From assembly GCA_950295325.1 (NCBI GenBank), contig OX485805.1, positions 54,584,758 through 54,648,757 of the forward strand: a stretch of DNA of 64,000 bases, written 5' to 3'. A model generated the notes under the pieces. The model had not been told where the DNA came from. It ran no database searches and saw only the letters and a program-made list of their open reading frames with translations. Source of the DNA: Polytrichum commune. Taxonomy: Eukaryota; Streptophyta; Polytrichopsida; Polytrichales; Polytrichaceae. Below are positions 16,478 through 31,400 of this stretch, in pieces. The stretch's first letter is position 1. Each line of letters begins with the position of its first letter. Position numbers and translations under genes: made by a program.

Positions 16478-19400
16478 ATGGCGGAGTCGAAGGGATTGTC
16501 GGAGCTGGGGGTCTTAGTGGCGCAACTAGAGTCTGTGGTGCACTCAGGCTCGCACAAGCCACTGCAACCGCTCATGTGCTTCGATCTTCTCTCCGATCTT
16601 CTCTCCACTCTGGAGCGAGCATCCAAGGTACACACATCACCACCACCACTTGCAATGTTTGGAGCGTTTAGCAGTAGTATCGTGGATCGGAAATCGACGA
16701 TTCTTGCATTGTCATTTCTAAAGCTTTGGAAATATGCATGTGGAAGTTAGAATTCGATTCAGCGGGCTTTGAGAGAGGTTAAATACTTGGAGAGCATTTT
16801 TGCCCTTTTCTCTATCCCATTCTCTTCGACCTAGCAAAGCGGGAGTGATAAGTGCAGCTCGGAATCGAGCGAGACGTCAAAATTCAGCACCACGGAATTG
16901 AATTCCCTGGACCCGAAGTTTCTTAGGGTGAACCACACATTTAAACACATCCATCTCCTCATTCAGAATATGTCGTATGGAAATATTTGGAACTTTAGAA
17001 GCAGCATCGTGGATTGGGGATCAAGGATTTTTTCATTGTCATCCCTAAAGCTTTGGAGACAGGCACGTTTAAGTTGGACTTCGATTTAGTAGGCTTTGAA
17101 GGAGGTTAAGTGCTTGGAGAATGTTTTTTGCCCTGTTCTCTTCTTTCTTCTTCGACCTAGAAAAGTGGGAATGATAAGTGCAGCTCGGATTGATTGCGGC
17201 GTCAAATTTGAGCACCATGAAATTGAGTTTCATTGGGAAGAGTTTATGCCCTCCACCTGAAGTTTCTTAGGGGTGAACCACATATTCAAACACGTGTACA
17301 CAATTCAGAATATGTCATATGGTCGTACAGATTGTTTACAAAGTTCTTTGATGACTACAACTCCCATGTTGAGCCACATATTGCTTATTTTGAGTGCTCA
17401 TTCACCCCAAATATACCATCTGAGAAACTTGGGTAATTGGCAGGTGCATCTACTTTCAAATCGTGTTACATGCCTTCATGAAATTAGTTGTATGGTAGAG
17501 CTAATTCATGTGCATAATTTCTTCCTGATGGAAATTATGTCAAATAATCAGATAATGGTCATTGGCTTGACCTGGCTTGCGGCCACCCGCCGCTTGGCCA
17601 GGTCCAACCAATGGCCATTATCCAGTACATTGCCTCCAGTTTATCATCTGCATTATCTAATTCATTAAAAAATCCTGAGCTAGTGGCTCTTCTCTCGAGT
17701 TCACAGGTCGGGAGTCTATTTGTTTATTAACATTATGAAAATAGTAAATTTCTGTTCACTCCCCATGTCAATACTTGTCATAATACCAGTCCACGTACAT
17801 TTGTCCATCCTGTATTAAATTCTGAAAGTTGTTACTTTGATCAGGAGAGTTGTATAAAATGAACAGGGGAGGGAGGGTGTTTTGTTGGAGTTTTGTGAGT
17901 AGGGTGTTTCAGCATCTTATATTTCTAGGTCAAAGTTAGTTTACTGCTTCCCTCTTCTGAAATAATCCCCAATATGTGAAACTGCACTTGAGAAACGTTT
18001 TGTCAACTGGAAGATGGTCACAATTGGTCTCCCAGACTATGAAAGCTTGTGCAGTTGCCTTATTAGAACTTTCATTAAGAAAAAAAAAAAATCTCTGTTA
18101 GTGGTTGCTCTTCTGGGTAGAGGCACTTCTTGCATCTGAGGTAGTGTGCTAAATAGCTATCATAGTTTAAGAAGCATCATGTCAAGCTTAGAAGGATAAG
18201 TGCATTGGTTGTTTTTTTCAACGAGCAGCTAGTTTGTGGTCAAATTGCATTTGGAAGACTGATAAGGATTGGTCTCTGCAGGACACTGTTTTGCCATGCC
18301 AGAGGAAAGGGGAGGATGCACTACAAGCAATGCTTCTGCTTGGGATTCGGCCACCAGTGCGGCGATTGGCTTCTGCTGCAATGATGAAATTTATAGAGAT
18401 GGGAGATAGTATCTCAATCTATTCCAGAGCTAGTAGTTTGCAGGGCTGGCTGTCAGATAAGGCTGATGTTCGAAAGTCTGATCCAGCTAGTTGCATTGGT
18501 AGGAAAGTCAACTCCAACATTCAAAATGTGGATGGGTTCTTGCAATTAAAGAGTCATGGTCAGATTTTGCAATATCCTCTGTGAAAGATTGTAGTTTCTG
18601 ATCTTAATTCCGTGTCTGTGACTGATTTGAGACTTGTTTTGATTTAAGCATGAATAGGAAAGATTGATAACCTGAAGATGGAGTTGTTAATCAGTGGAAT
18701 TGGTATTGCAGGTGCAGCACAATGTCTAGGTGCTTTGTATAGAAATTTTGGCGAGAGAATCACCTCAGGACTAGTGGAGACCAGTAGCATTGTCGCAAAG
18801 TTGTTGAAATCTTCTGAGGTATTTGATGAATGAGCTGATTAAATTTGCTTTACCTGGGTCCCCTTGTGATTGAAGGCAGTGAAGGGTACAGAAAATGCTA
18901 CTTGAAATTTCCATTGTCCATATTTATTCTCGCTGTATGTTTTTCCAGCAGATATCCACTGCTCCTCATGCCATGTGTTCACATCTTCTTGAGAATTAAT
19001 AAGTCATTGTTGTGATAGAGTTAATTTGTGTACTAATTTGCAGCATGGTGCAGTCCGACTTTACATGGTTTTGATCAGTCTCCTGATATTTGAATTTCGG
19101 ACAGGTTAGAGTTAGACAGGCCGGTTTGCAGTTACTTCAGGACGCTTTGGAGGGATCTGGTGGTGGGGGGCCTCCAGCTGCATATGTGGAAGCTATCCGG
19201 TTAATTTTCAAAGTTGTGAGTGACAAGTCTCCAGTAGTGAGGGCAGCTGTAGCAGGATGCCTTCGAGCTGTTGCAATCACTGGTGGTCCTGGTTTGGGAT
19301 CTGGTGGGCTTGAAGCATGCATCAACCTATGCTTGAAGGTACAATACACAGTGGGGAGATTGTATCCTGCATGTTTCATCAGATTTTATGAGGGGTGCTT

Positions 19401-22400
19401 GAGAGATCTTTTGAGTTTACTACAAAAAATTGCTGTCACTCAGTTCCTTGTGTGGCTGTGTCTGACAGGGCCTGGAAGACATCGCTCAACCTGTTCGGGA
19501 TGGCTTTGCTGCTGCTTTAGGAAGTCTCCTTGCCCTTGAATTGAATCCACAAGCCCAGGTATATTTTTTCCACAAATTGAGTTTAATGTCTGGATGTCTT
19601 GGTTTCATCAATTACATTTGTTGAGGTCCTGCATGTGGATGTAACCTTTTCTTTCTGGGTTTGCAGGCCCAGTTTAAAGGAAAAGCTCCTCCTGCAACTA
19701 CAAAAGCACTTGAGAGCACTTTGCAAAAACATCTGATCATCCCCTATTTACGAGGTATCCAACTGTCTACCAAACCTTAAGAGCTGCATGTTGGAGGAAC
19801 CTCGTTGCTCTAACTTACCTTGGTATGAAAATAGGTGTATAAAGAGATGATTGTCACTAATTAACAGTCTATCTTTACTGTAATATGCACTAGTTTTGTA
19901 AAGTATGGCCAAGCCTTGTTGGGCAATTCACCTACACCAAGTGACTAACTGCTCTCATGCTCATGGTTACAGCAACAGGTGTTCGTGGCAGAGACATTCG
20001 TTTTGGTCTTACAATGGCCTGGGTAGCCTTTTTACAGGTTTTCTTCTTCACTCCTATTGAAATGTGTCTCAAACTTTCATTGGAATAGCTTATTTGAATA
20101 GTAGAAATTTGTTGACTTCCTTGTGGAGTGATGCCAATAATGCTGTGAGCACATAGTAGCAATTCACAGGTTATTTGTTACAAACAATTCTTATCCCTTT
20201 TCACATGTTAACAATTCATCTTGAACCCTAGGTTGTTATTATTATCAAGAAAGCTCCAACTCGGACCAGTAGATCTCAAATTATTCAGGCTGCCTCCCCT
20301 GGCATCATGGAAGTCCTCAAGGGAGATTTGTGGGCACAACTGATTGGCCAAATTGTCTTCATAATTAGATTTGTAGACCCATATTTAGCATAGGATCATG
20401 TCTCTGTTGTCGTGGAGGCTTGTTGCGTGTGAATTCCTGAGATGCTAATAAAACTACATCCATGTAATTTTTATTGAAATAGTACTTGTTTACCTTCCAT
20501 TCAATTGAAATGCTTCAACATGATTGGGACTCACCCCTTTGCCTTCAAGGCATTCCATCAAAAACCTACTTGAGGGTTGGGATTCTCTTTATTGACCTAC
20601 TTCCTGATGAGATACATCCTATCTTCTTGTGTTGTCATCATGGACAGTCTTAGGACTATGACTTGTATGATAAGGATCCATAGGGGGAAATGAATGATAT
20701 GGAATCAAGGCATCTATGTGTGTACATCTGAAGCAGATAGCCCACTTTGGGATGTGAACTCATACTTGTGACTCATGTGGTCTTGAATGTACTCTTACAA
20801 GCTGCCATTATATCCTGCAGGGGATGCATTTAACTTATGGGCATAATGATATGGAGCTTGCACATATAGGAATGGAGGCTATTAGTATGCTGACATCTAG
20901 CCTTGATGCTCATGCTCAGGTGTGGTTCAGTCAGTGATTATCTTATGTTATATTTCTAGATGTAAAACTGCAACTCATCGTCAAGTTGTTCTTCCTTACT
21001 GTGTAGCCTTCTCTTTAGAGCATTATTATGAGGGCTGCAGTCATGTTCTGTCTCTGCTGCATGTATGCAGGCATCTACCTGTGTTCTTATTATTGTGTTC
21101 TCACTGACAGGCGTGTGTACAATATATCTTGAGGGTGGGGGTTGCTGAGCAAATGGGTGAGCCAGCACAGAAGGAGTTCACATACCTCCTCACAAAAGAG
21201 GTTTGGGTCAACATTCAATCAATTTTCCAATGGGACCCCTTTTGTTGTTTGAATATGTGGTCTTTGGTCTAATTAAGTAGTCCCATGTGCAAGATTAAGT
21301 TTGAAGTGACTTTGCTTTCTGATTTGTTTGTTATCATTCTGCAGCTTTCAGGCTCCGAGAACAGCTCACCAAGGCTGATTGTTATTCTGAGGACAATTGC
21401 ACACCTTTTATTAACACTTGGGGAGGTATTTACTTGACCTTCATTCAGTGCTTATGCTCCTGATCTACCTGTTCTGATTACAATGTTTGACTCATGTAGG
21501 GGAGTCTACAAGTTTCAACCCACTGAATATTTACTACTCCAGTATCACTCAGTATTTAAGAATTTCTGTGACTACAGGTTTCACTAGCTTGCAGGGAAGC
21601 TCTTGACAACTCACTGGTGGAAACGCTGTCCAACTCTTCCATGGCTGTGAGTATTTAGGGATCTGGAGAAGTTGGGAAATGTCTTAAGACTTAGTTTCTT
21701 GAATGCAAGGTCCTAGTTATTTGCCCTCTTCACCTCACTGGCATTTCTATGCATGCCTTTCTTACAGTGGTTACAGGTGTGTTGCACATAACCTCTAAAG
21801 TTCTTGCTCAAGGAAGAGATAAGAGTCACATAAATAGTACGCTTCTGTAAAATATATTGTAGATGGAGGAAGCATATCTTTTTTCCCAGTGGGCTGTGTA
21901 GGTTGCTCTTCATGTGGCTATGCACCCTTGGAAGAAATTATGCTGGCCATTGTCATAATTTCTTTGCACTCCTGACATTGTCCGTTGACTGTCTATATTG
22001 CATTCGAGTGATCTAGTGTGATTTCCCACCTTTAGCAATATCTGTTAGTGATGGTTGAACTATTAAAAAATGAGCCATCCTGATTGTTCCTGCACTCAAA
22101 ATTGTGTCAGAATCTGCAGGGACATATATTATACTTTTAGAAATTCCAGATCGCAAATCCACTGCAAAGCCATGTGATGAACGACCTTGTTTTGGCAGGT
22201 TCGAATAGAAGCAGCACTTACTTTGCGGGCTCTTGCTGAAGTAGATCCTACTTGTGCCAACAACCTTCTGTCTTGCGGTGTTACTACTCTTCGTGCTTTA
22301 CGAGAGATAGTGGTTGTTGAGAAGGTTAGTTCATCTTTGCTTTCCCAGACATTCTGCACTGTGTTGTGGGTGGTGAGAGGGTTTTCTAGTTGCAAAACCT

Positions 22401-25400
22401 TGTAATAAAGGTATACCTGTGAGATGCCTCATAGTCAATGGAGAGATGTAAATGCAATCAGTTGCTCTGAAAGGACAATAGTGCCGACAAAACCTTGAGA
22501 CTTAGTCTCAGATAGCCAGTTGTAGAATGTGATATGCTCTTCAACTAGCCCTCTGAGAGTAATAGCGGCTACTTTCTACCCCAATGCGATGTGTGCCATT
22601 GGAATGTAGGGACAATCAGACGTGTATATTGTCGGGAGCTGCTGCAGGGTGAGCGACTGAGGGTTGAGCTGGACTTGCTGCATGGACAAGCGGCCATGCT
22701 AGCTGCCCTACTGGCTGTGTGTCCTAGATTGCCACTTGGAGTACCTTTCAGGTAGTTGTTTCTCTCCATTTTTAAATCCAATTCAACTTGCCTAATCCTT
22801 TCCATCAAATGAGATTGATAGTTTGTCTTGATTCTTGTTTCTTTTTCTGCTTGGTAGCAATAAAGGAAGGTAGAATGAAACGTTGTGTGTTGTGCAGGCT
22901 GCCTTCAGCAATTTTAGAAGTGGCCAAGGCTATGGTTCTACAGAAGTCTGGCAACTCTGTTGCAGCAGCTGCTGAAAAAGAGGCTGGCTGGATGTTAATA
23001 GCAGCGTTGATGTCATCCATGCCGAAGCAGGTTGCTCAGACATTTTATCTTCGCCCACTTGTCATCCAATGTTATGTTTCTGGACAGGGCTTGCTTTCAC
23101 TACTGCAAGTTGTGATATTTATTCAGGTCTTCATACTTGTGTTATATATTTGATTTTATGCAAATTGTGACATGACAACATAGTGAGTCAGGATCACAGA
23201 CCTTGAGGTGCACTAGGTGGCATTTAGACAGCAGATTCATGTTGTTTTGTTCAGGAATTAGAGGAGCAAGAGCTGGAACTAATTGCTCTCTGGACTCTCG
23301 AGTTTGGGGGGAACCATCGTGACAAAGTCAGGGAAGCTGAAAAAAATATGCCTGCACACTTGAGGTAAGGGTTTGTTTATTTACTATGATTTAATTATAC
23401 TCGGAGAACTCAGATGCACTTGTGTTCCACGCTTTGTGTGGTGATGGTTATTGGTTTAAGTCAAGCTTGTATGCCTGGTCTTATCATTAGATCAGTTTTC
23501 TAAAGATTCATGTGCTTGCTGCTGCTATGTTTGCATGAATCTTCTAAGTAGTCTTTATTTCCTGGGAGCAGAAGCAAAATGGTGTTTGTTGATATGGTGT
23601 TTGGGGTGACCATGTGCAGTGGGTGGTCTGCAGCTCTGGAGGCATTGACTGCTTTTGTAGGATATTATGTTGTCCCAAGCTTGACATTGGAGAATGAAGG
23701 AATTCTCTTGCATCCTATTCTTGGCTACCTTTCTGGGTATTCATGATATTCATTTGCAAATCGTCTGTCATGGTGAAGTAGTTGAATGCAATATGGCTAT
23801 TTCTGTGTTTCATTAACACAAGGAAATGTGATTCCTTAGGTAGCTTGCTTTCTTGTACTGAAGTTGTAGCCTGTTGTTGTGTCACTGGATGCCTTTTGTT
23901 GGATTTTGTTAATTGACTTGATGGGTCTAATTTGTGTTCTTTTGGTGCAGAGCATTGAAGTATCTGGCCTCTCCAACTTTGCAACAAGCACCACTTGCTT
24001 TGAAGCCTGCTATTGATTTGTTTACCATCAGAATTTTAAGGGCATTCCAAGCCCTTCCTGATCCGTCTGTTTATAGAAGTGACCATGTTGAGCTACTGGC
24101 CATTTGTTCGTTACCTTTCAGGTATGATATGCTGGAACACAGTAACCCCAAAACGTGTAAGAGGTCACTCTGGGCTTTCCTTGTCACACAACTCACATTT
24201 ACTATAACATGCTCAGCCAATCTCATGAACTACATGTTCATTTATGCAATCTACTTACATTTAGTTCCATATCTTCTCCTCTGCATTAATCAAGAGAAGA
24301 GGTTGTTTTTGGTGTAAGATTCTCTCTGTCATTATTGTATGGAGTGACCTATGCTGAAATTGACCATGTGTTTACTCTATTTTACCATATATCATGTTGG
24401 AAACTCGATTCGCAGATTTGTGCCATGTTTTAACTTATTCCTGTTAAAATATCTAGAATGGAAGGACATCTAGACCATCTATATTTCTACTTTAGTTTTG
24501 CTGTGTTAGTATGGTGAATGTAAGTTCAATCTGCACGGATGTCATCTTGAGTTGATTGCAAACTAGAGCCTTTGTAATGTTGCACCTTACATCATCCAGT
24601 TTTGTAGATACTATGTTTTGGTAGCACGTGGGATTTTGTATTCCCAAATCGTATTTCATTCCTTCCCCTTTTTCTTGATCCTTGCATTCAGGAACTAAGC
24701 CTGAGATATTTGATACAGGGAGCCTGAGAAATATGGAGCTAGCTCATGTTTAAGGCAGCTTCTGGATACTGGCGATGCATCTCTTGGACCTTGGGTTCCT
24801 GGAAGGTTGGTAAACCCAGTTCATTGCAAGGTGTTCTTAATTACATAATCTCCTTCGTGTTACTGGTTTGATTGTCTGGAGGAAACTTTGTAAAACTCAC
24901 ACTAATTATAAGCACCTGGAATTGCTGGTTGATCCAGGGATTTCTTTGAAGACGAGCTGCGTGCATTTGAAGGAGGTGCTGATGGTCTCTTACCTTGCGT
25001 GTGGGACAGTGAAGTGCCTGCTTTTGCTCAAGTACGTGGATAGTTCGTAGAGAATCAATTCCATGTCAAAGCCCAGACACTTATTTAAGTGTATGTTGAG
25101 ATTCTCTCGTCTGTGGAATCTCCACATGAATGCTAATAAAGCAGTGAATCCTGTTAGGAGGTCCTGGGTGTGTGCTCTTCTGTTTAGGAGAAGATTATGC
25201 TCTGAATTCCAATTAGTGTGGACTCACTTTTCTCTGCTGACTATGCAGCCCCTGCCACTTGCATCATTGCTTGTTGATGATATGCTTCTCTGCTTTGGGA
25301 ACATCTTTGCTTCTCAGGTGATTTCTCAACAAAATGATCCTCCTGTTCCTTTGTGCTCATAGATTTTTTCATTTTGAACCTCTCAGGCTTCTCATCCTGA

Positions 25401-28400
25401 TAGCTTGGGGCACTCTGGTCATGCATTGGTATGACAACTTTAAGATTAGCAAGGGGTCGTTTTATCTATTTGAACAGGAATCTGGTATATTTGGCAGCCT
25501 TCAGATCTGTAATAAGAAGTATTGGTGACTGGGATGATTGACCTTGGCTCTCTAAGTGAATGTTTTTATTATCTGGAATGTATTGCTGTTAGCAAAATCT
25601 ACTACTGAAATATGTGGTATAGTACTTCTGGAATATATACTATAGAGCCCACCTTTCGAAAGGTTTGCAGTAAGCCCTATAATAATACCCGGCTCACCTG
25701 CCTACATTATAGGGCAAACGGGCCCATATTCATGTTGGTGTTAATGCAGCAATGTTCCCCCCTTTTCTTTTACTACTGAAAATGGCATTCTAACTAATCT
25801 ATTGTATTTGTCCTCTACCTTAATATCTACTGCACCCAAACACAGAGGGGGGGATTTCTTTGGCAGTCTGAGAAAAACAAACTGCAGCTGCTGGAGGTCA
25901 TGGGAAATAGAACTGCTGGAAAGAGGCAGGGTTGGCGAACTTCATTTACAACAAATGTGTGTGTGGCCCTATTGGGAGGCTTGAAGGTGAATTCTGTGAA
26001 CTCTTGCAAGATGCCTTTGTTTCACATGAACAATTTCCAGACACAAGCCAAGCTTCCAGTGTGATTAACTGCCGTACACATTGATGATTGTAGGCATCAA
26101 TATGTGTGCGAGCTCAAGGGGTGGATGGTGAGGCGTTGAGACAGCTTCAAGAGATTCTTTTGGTATGAAGTTGCAAGCCTTGTAGTGTAGCCTTGTCTTG
26201 AGTATGGAGTGACAAGTTTGCAGTGGGAACATGGAATCTAGTTACATTCAATTTCAAACTCGGCAGTGTCTTAACCAGTCTTGGGAGAATCTCATATTTG
26301 GGACTTAACCTGATGTAGATACTAATTTGGATATATATGCATTGTATCTGTCTGCTCTCAATAAAATTATGCACTGATGGATTCATAGAAAAAGGGCATT
26401 CACTTGGTAGTAACCCATCACATATGACCAGTGCTTCCCACCGTCCAGGATGGATCGTCCATCCAAAAGGTGAAAGGGCATTGAACTCTTTATAGCCTGG
26501 AGAATGCTTTCTAAAACTACTTTTTAATGATTCGCCTTATTCTGTATGGGATGATCCTTTCCGGGCCCTTTCAAAGACCCCTTCAAAATACTCCAAAGAA
26601 ATCATGAACGTCCTTTGAGTGCTTTGGTTGTATGTGGGGCTTTCACATGCATGTTGATGTAACTTTGCAAGTAGGTTTAGGTCAAACAATTTGGGTTGCA
26701 AGATGCATGTCTACGTACATATTTTGTCAACACATCTGATATGCTTCCAATTGCAACAGGGTGTTTTGGCTGAAGATGGAATTTCTGCAGCAGAGCGCCG
26801 CGCTGCTGCTGAGAGCTTAGGTGTACTGGCTCGATTGGGAAGTGATGTCTATGCTGCCCGTTTGGTATGTTTCTTGGTGATTCTAGAGATTGGTATACTA
26901 TGATGTAAATTTGCCAAAGCATTGTCTTGGTGTTTGAGTGTAGTTGCTGAGCAGTATTGAAACAAAATAGATTTTTCTATTTCTTCTTCTTTTTCTCTTG
27001 CATCCTATGCTTGTTTGTGTAGTGGTAGGGAAACCATTATGAACAAGTCCTGTTTATGCTGCAGGCTCGTTTATTACTCACAAATTTAGTCGGTGCTCAA
27101 AATGCTACTTATAAAGGGTCAATTGCCCTTGCATTGGGATGCATTCACCGCAGGTATCTTCTCCCTTTCTCTGACTTGCTAAAGTTACACCTGGGAGTGT
27201 TTTATAAAATGCCAAGTGGCTCAGGATACCTAGTTTGTCTCCGCTGTTGAATTTTAACTCCAGATCTCTTGCATTGTGGGCTCACTTGGTGCTAGAATTT
27301 CTGGGGAACAACTTATAGAATCTTGACTACCGGATGAGGAGTTGATTGGAGATAATTGATGCCTTAACTTACATGTTGTTTTGTGATGACTATTTCCTGG
27401 TTGCGACTCTGAATGTTGTAGAAGAGTCTCTATATTTGTGAAATAGTTGCTAATTTAAATTTAACCCCACTGCAATTTCATCACACTACTAGTTTAGGCA
27501 CAACATGATTCATTCACCCTGATGTTAAGCATAGCCAATATTATGTGAAGGAACTATGACTTATTCAACAATCATGCATTAAATTTCATTTACTTGGTGT
27601 TATGAGGCTCAACCCTAACTCCAATCATCTGGATGTATGTTAGAAGTCAACTAGCCTAACTTCTATTTTAGACATATCTTCAAATCAGAATCGCAAGGCT
27701 TGCTTTTTGACCAATCTGATGAATCTTTGAGACCCCTCTCCACTGAAGCGTTGAAAGCAATTTGTGATATTTGTGATACTTGTGACTTGCGATATTGATT
27801 CTTTATTTAGAATGAAGATGTTGCAGGATTAGGCGACTAGTAGTAGTATGGAGATGATTGATGTCGAAGATTTTGTAGACTCTTGCGACTTTCTAAAGTT
27901 AAAATTGGCAAGTACATTTGGGACACAACTACCTGAGAGTGTCATAAGTAATTGAAGTAAATGTAAAAATGATTTGGGGGTTATCTTCGTAAAGCACAGC
28001 ATTCCATATGATTCTTTTGAAGGTAATTCTTTCTTGTTTTACATTTGGGAGTAATCAGTGTTGGAGGAATGGCGCTCTCTGTCTTGGTGCCTGCAACTGT
28101 GCAAGCACTTTGTTTGTTAGCAAGGGATCCAACAGATGCACTACACGTCTGGGCTCTTCATGGGTTGTGGCTGACGGCAGAAGCTGCTGGATTGTCATAT
28201 GTTCCTCATGTCCAGGTAGGGATTGACAGTTTGCTCTCCTTGAAGCTTCTCCTTGTGCAACTTTTTGTCAGATTGGGTGGTCACAGATTCAAATAGAAGA
28301 ATTCTCTTTTGATTTTTGAATTGTTATATTAAGTCATGTTCAAGTTCGATGAAATAACTAGTCATACAGATATTCGTCACTGAACATAGCTCTATTTGTG

Positions 28401-31400
28401 GTCATATCAGGCCACACTGTCACTGGTCATGGATCTTGTACTGTCAGATGACCTGAGTTCATCAGAACTAGGACAAAGCCTTGGTCGACTTATAAATGCA
28501 ATTGTTGCTGTGCTTGGACCTGAGTTGTCACCAACCAGCTCATTCTTCATGCGTTGCAAGGTACACAATATCATTATTTTATTATCTATATTAACAACTG
28601 GTTCATATGTTTTGGACTGGGTAATTTTTGCTGTAGTTTTGAAAGATCAAGAGTGTTTCTTGCAATGTTTGTCTTTGATATTTTTTTAGTTACATTTTAT
28701 TCTACATGTTCATGTGAGGGTTGAAGGAGATTTGAACATGTACTGTCTATGTAATCTTTAGAACACGTTCCAGCTTTTTGATTTGATTTCGGATGTGAAT
28801 GGTTCTCAAGTTCAATTTATTTGCAGCTGATTTATGAGCTTGGGTGGGTATGCAGTCTGTGGTTTCTGAAATAAACACAGGAGAGAAGCCTGCAGCATTG
28901 TTGGAGTGAGTACTTCTGCTTATACATATTGAATCAATTGAGGTGGATTCATGTTCACATACAGAGCTTCCTTGACCACGTTAAGTGACAAATAGTTGGT
29001 TGTAAATTTTGCAGGTGTGTAAATTTCACTCAACAGTTGGTGCTTTTTGCTCCACAGGCTGTATCTGTTCAGTTGCATGTGCAGACGCTTCGGCCAACTC
29101 TATCGTCTAGACAAGTAAGTTTTACTATACAATGAACGAGCTGTAAGTGATTTTCATATTTTTGAGGTTTCTAGTTAAGAGTTGTGGGGATCAACATTTG
29201 ACTGAAGACATGCAATAGAGATAGGTACATGCAGCCTCCAAAGAAATATGCACTTCCTCCCTTGGCATACTTACCTACTCCATGCCTCATTTTGTACTCA
29301 GGTTTCTTTTATTCATGCTAGGTAAAGTGTGTTGTATAGCACATACTTTACTGAATTCTTGAGAGCATGTGGCCTAGTATGAGTAATTGAAATGCATTGA
29401 GACTTCCATTCATTATTGGCACTTCTAGTATTGCAACACACTTGATGCCATGATTCTTATTCTACTTGGTTGATGCAGCCAACTTTACGCCAATCTGCAG
29501 TTGCAACTCTGCGCCATCTTTCAGAACGAGACTCGGTATACATCCAGCTGAGGCTTGTACTGAATACTATTGAAGGTCATTTATTAGCAGATTATGAAAA
29601 AGGTACATTTAGGTTCTTCACTGCTGTTCTACATATGCAATAACTACCATGAATAATGTTGACATTGTGTTGTTCAGGTTGCTCTGGTGAATGAACACAT
29701 TGAGGAAGACCTTTTTGCTATGCTGGATTCTGAAACTGATGAAAGGTTGTCTTTTGAGTTTCCCTCCCTTCCCCTTTCTTTCCATATATTTCTCTTCAAT
29801 CTAATTCATTTCATGCTCGACATATTATCATCATGTACTCCCTATGAGCCTTGGACTTTAAACCGTTCTTCTCTGGCCTTTGGTTTCAGGGGCAGAAGAT
29901 GGAGAATTAGAGTCAGTCTGTATGTTCTGATGATTGAAGTGGTTGTCCATACCATGTGATTTTGACTTCAGGATCATCCAAAGTGTACGTCAGACGTTGC
30001 AGCGGTTGTTGGAGGCAGCTTGTCCTTCCTTTCCATCTCGGTGGCTAAATTTGTGTCGGAATGTTGTGAGTGTTCCTTTATCTTGATTGATTTCTTCTTT
30101 ATTGGGCACATAAGAGGGTTCGCACATTTGGCAACACTCCCATGTAGGGGCCTTCTTCAACTGCTGTTGCTACTAGTGTAGTAATCATTCAATAGGTCCT
30201 TTTTAGGTTCAGTTGTACTTGTGTTTGGGATCATTATTTAATTTTCTCCAGTACACTTCCCAGTTCTGTGGCCTTCTAAGTTGCAGTGACATCCAAGTGA
30301 CATGGTGTTGGTGTTATGCAATGCCATATAAGTGCTATTGGTGTGCTCTCCCCTCTGAAAGGAATTGTCCATGTGTATTGTGTTGGTTAAAGTTGGCAAT
30401 GTGAATTTAATAATAATAATGAACCTGCTGAACTATAATGTGAATTTTGTAGGTCTTAGCAACTGCAGCAACGAAGCAAGCAGGATCCGGCTATTACGAA
30501 GCTGAGCTGATTGTGCGCAGTGGCATGGATGCTGGACAACTTGAAGACATGCCCATGGGGGAAGATGACGAAGGCATGATAGTAAGCAGTAACACAGGAC
30601 AGGATCTGAAGAAATCTGAAAGCAAAAGATATGAAGCTAATTTGCCCCGCTACAAAACTCGTCTCTTTGCTGCAGAGTAAGTATCTGCAGAGGGCAAGAA
30701 TTTGTTTTTGTAGCTTCCAGAGAGTATTGAGAGGGATCTTATAAATCTCCATACAAGTAGGTTTGGCAAAGGACTATGAACTGGAGGCTGATAGAATCTT
30801 TACTTGTTCAGGTGTTTGAGCCGTCTGCCTTTTGCTGTTGGAATGCATCCTGCACATTTTGATCTTGTGAAAGCTAGACAAGAAGAAGGTGGACATTGGC
30901 TGGTTCTTCATCTTGGAGAGTTGGTTGCTCTTGCCTACCAGGTGGGGGAAGTTCACTTTCAAGGTTCATTCAAGTTGTATATGATATATATGTCTTGACT
31001 ACTAGGGCAAGTTATGAGGCTGTATGTTACCCTCCAATTTTTTGTATAATTGAATCTTTGAGACAGTCGCTTTAGAAATAGATAAGGAGCAGTATGGCAG
31101 TTCACATATCAGGATGCACTTTAATTTTTATCATATTGCAGGTTGCTACAGGAAGTTTGGAAAGTGTGAGGCCCATGGGTGTAGAGCTATTAGATACTAT
31201 CCTTGACAAGGTAAACCTGATATTTGCGACAACATGGTTAACAATGCTCCATATAGAAAATGTCAAGAAGTAGAGTGTTGTTGGAAGTTTGCATGGGCAT
31301 TAAAAAGCCTTCACATGTTGTTGACATCCTCCTTTATATACTTAACCCCTAGAGGTCACCCCAATTCAAGCAGTCGAATATGTCATTGTCATGCCTTCAG

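Noticed and set aside
22609-22751. SWEETIE exon starting at the acceptor before GGACAATCAG (22609)
   Set aside because: That acceptor would put a TGA in frame. The later acceptor GCTGCAG at 22647 keeps the frame and matches the family alignment without a gap.
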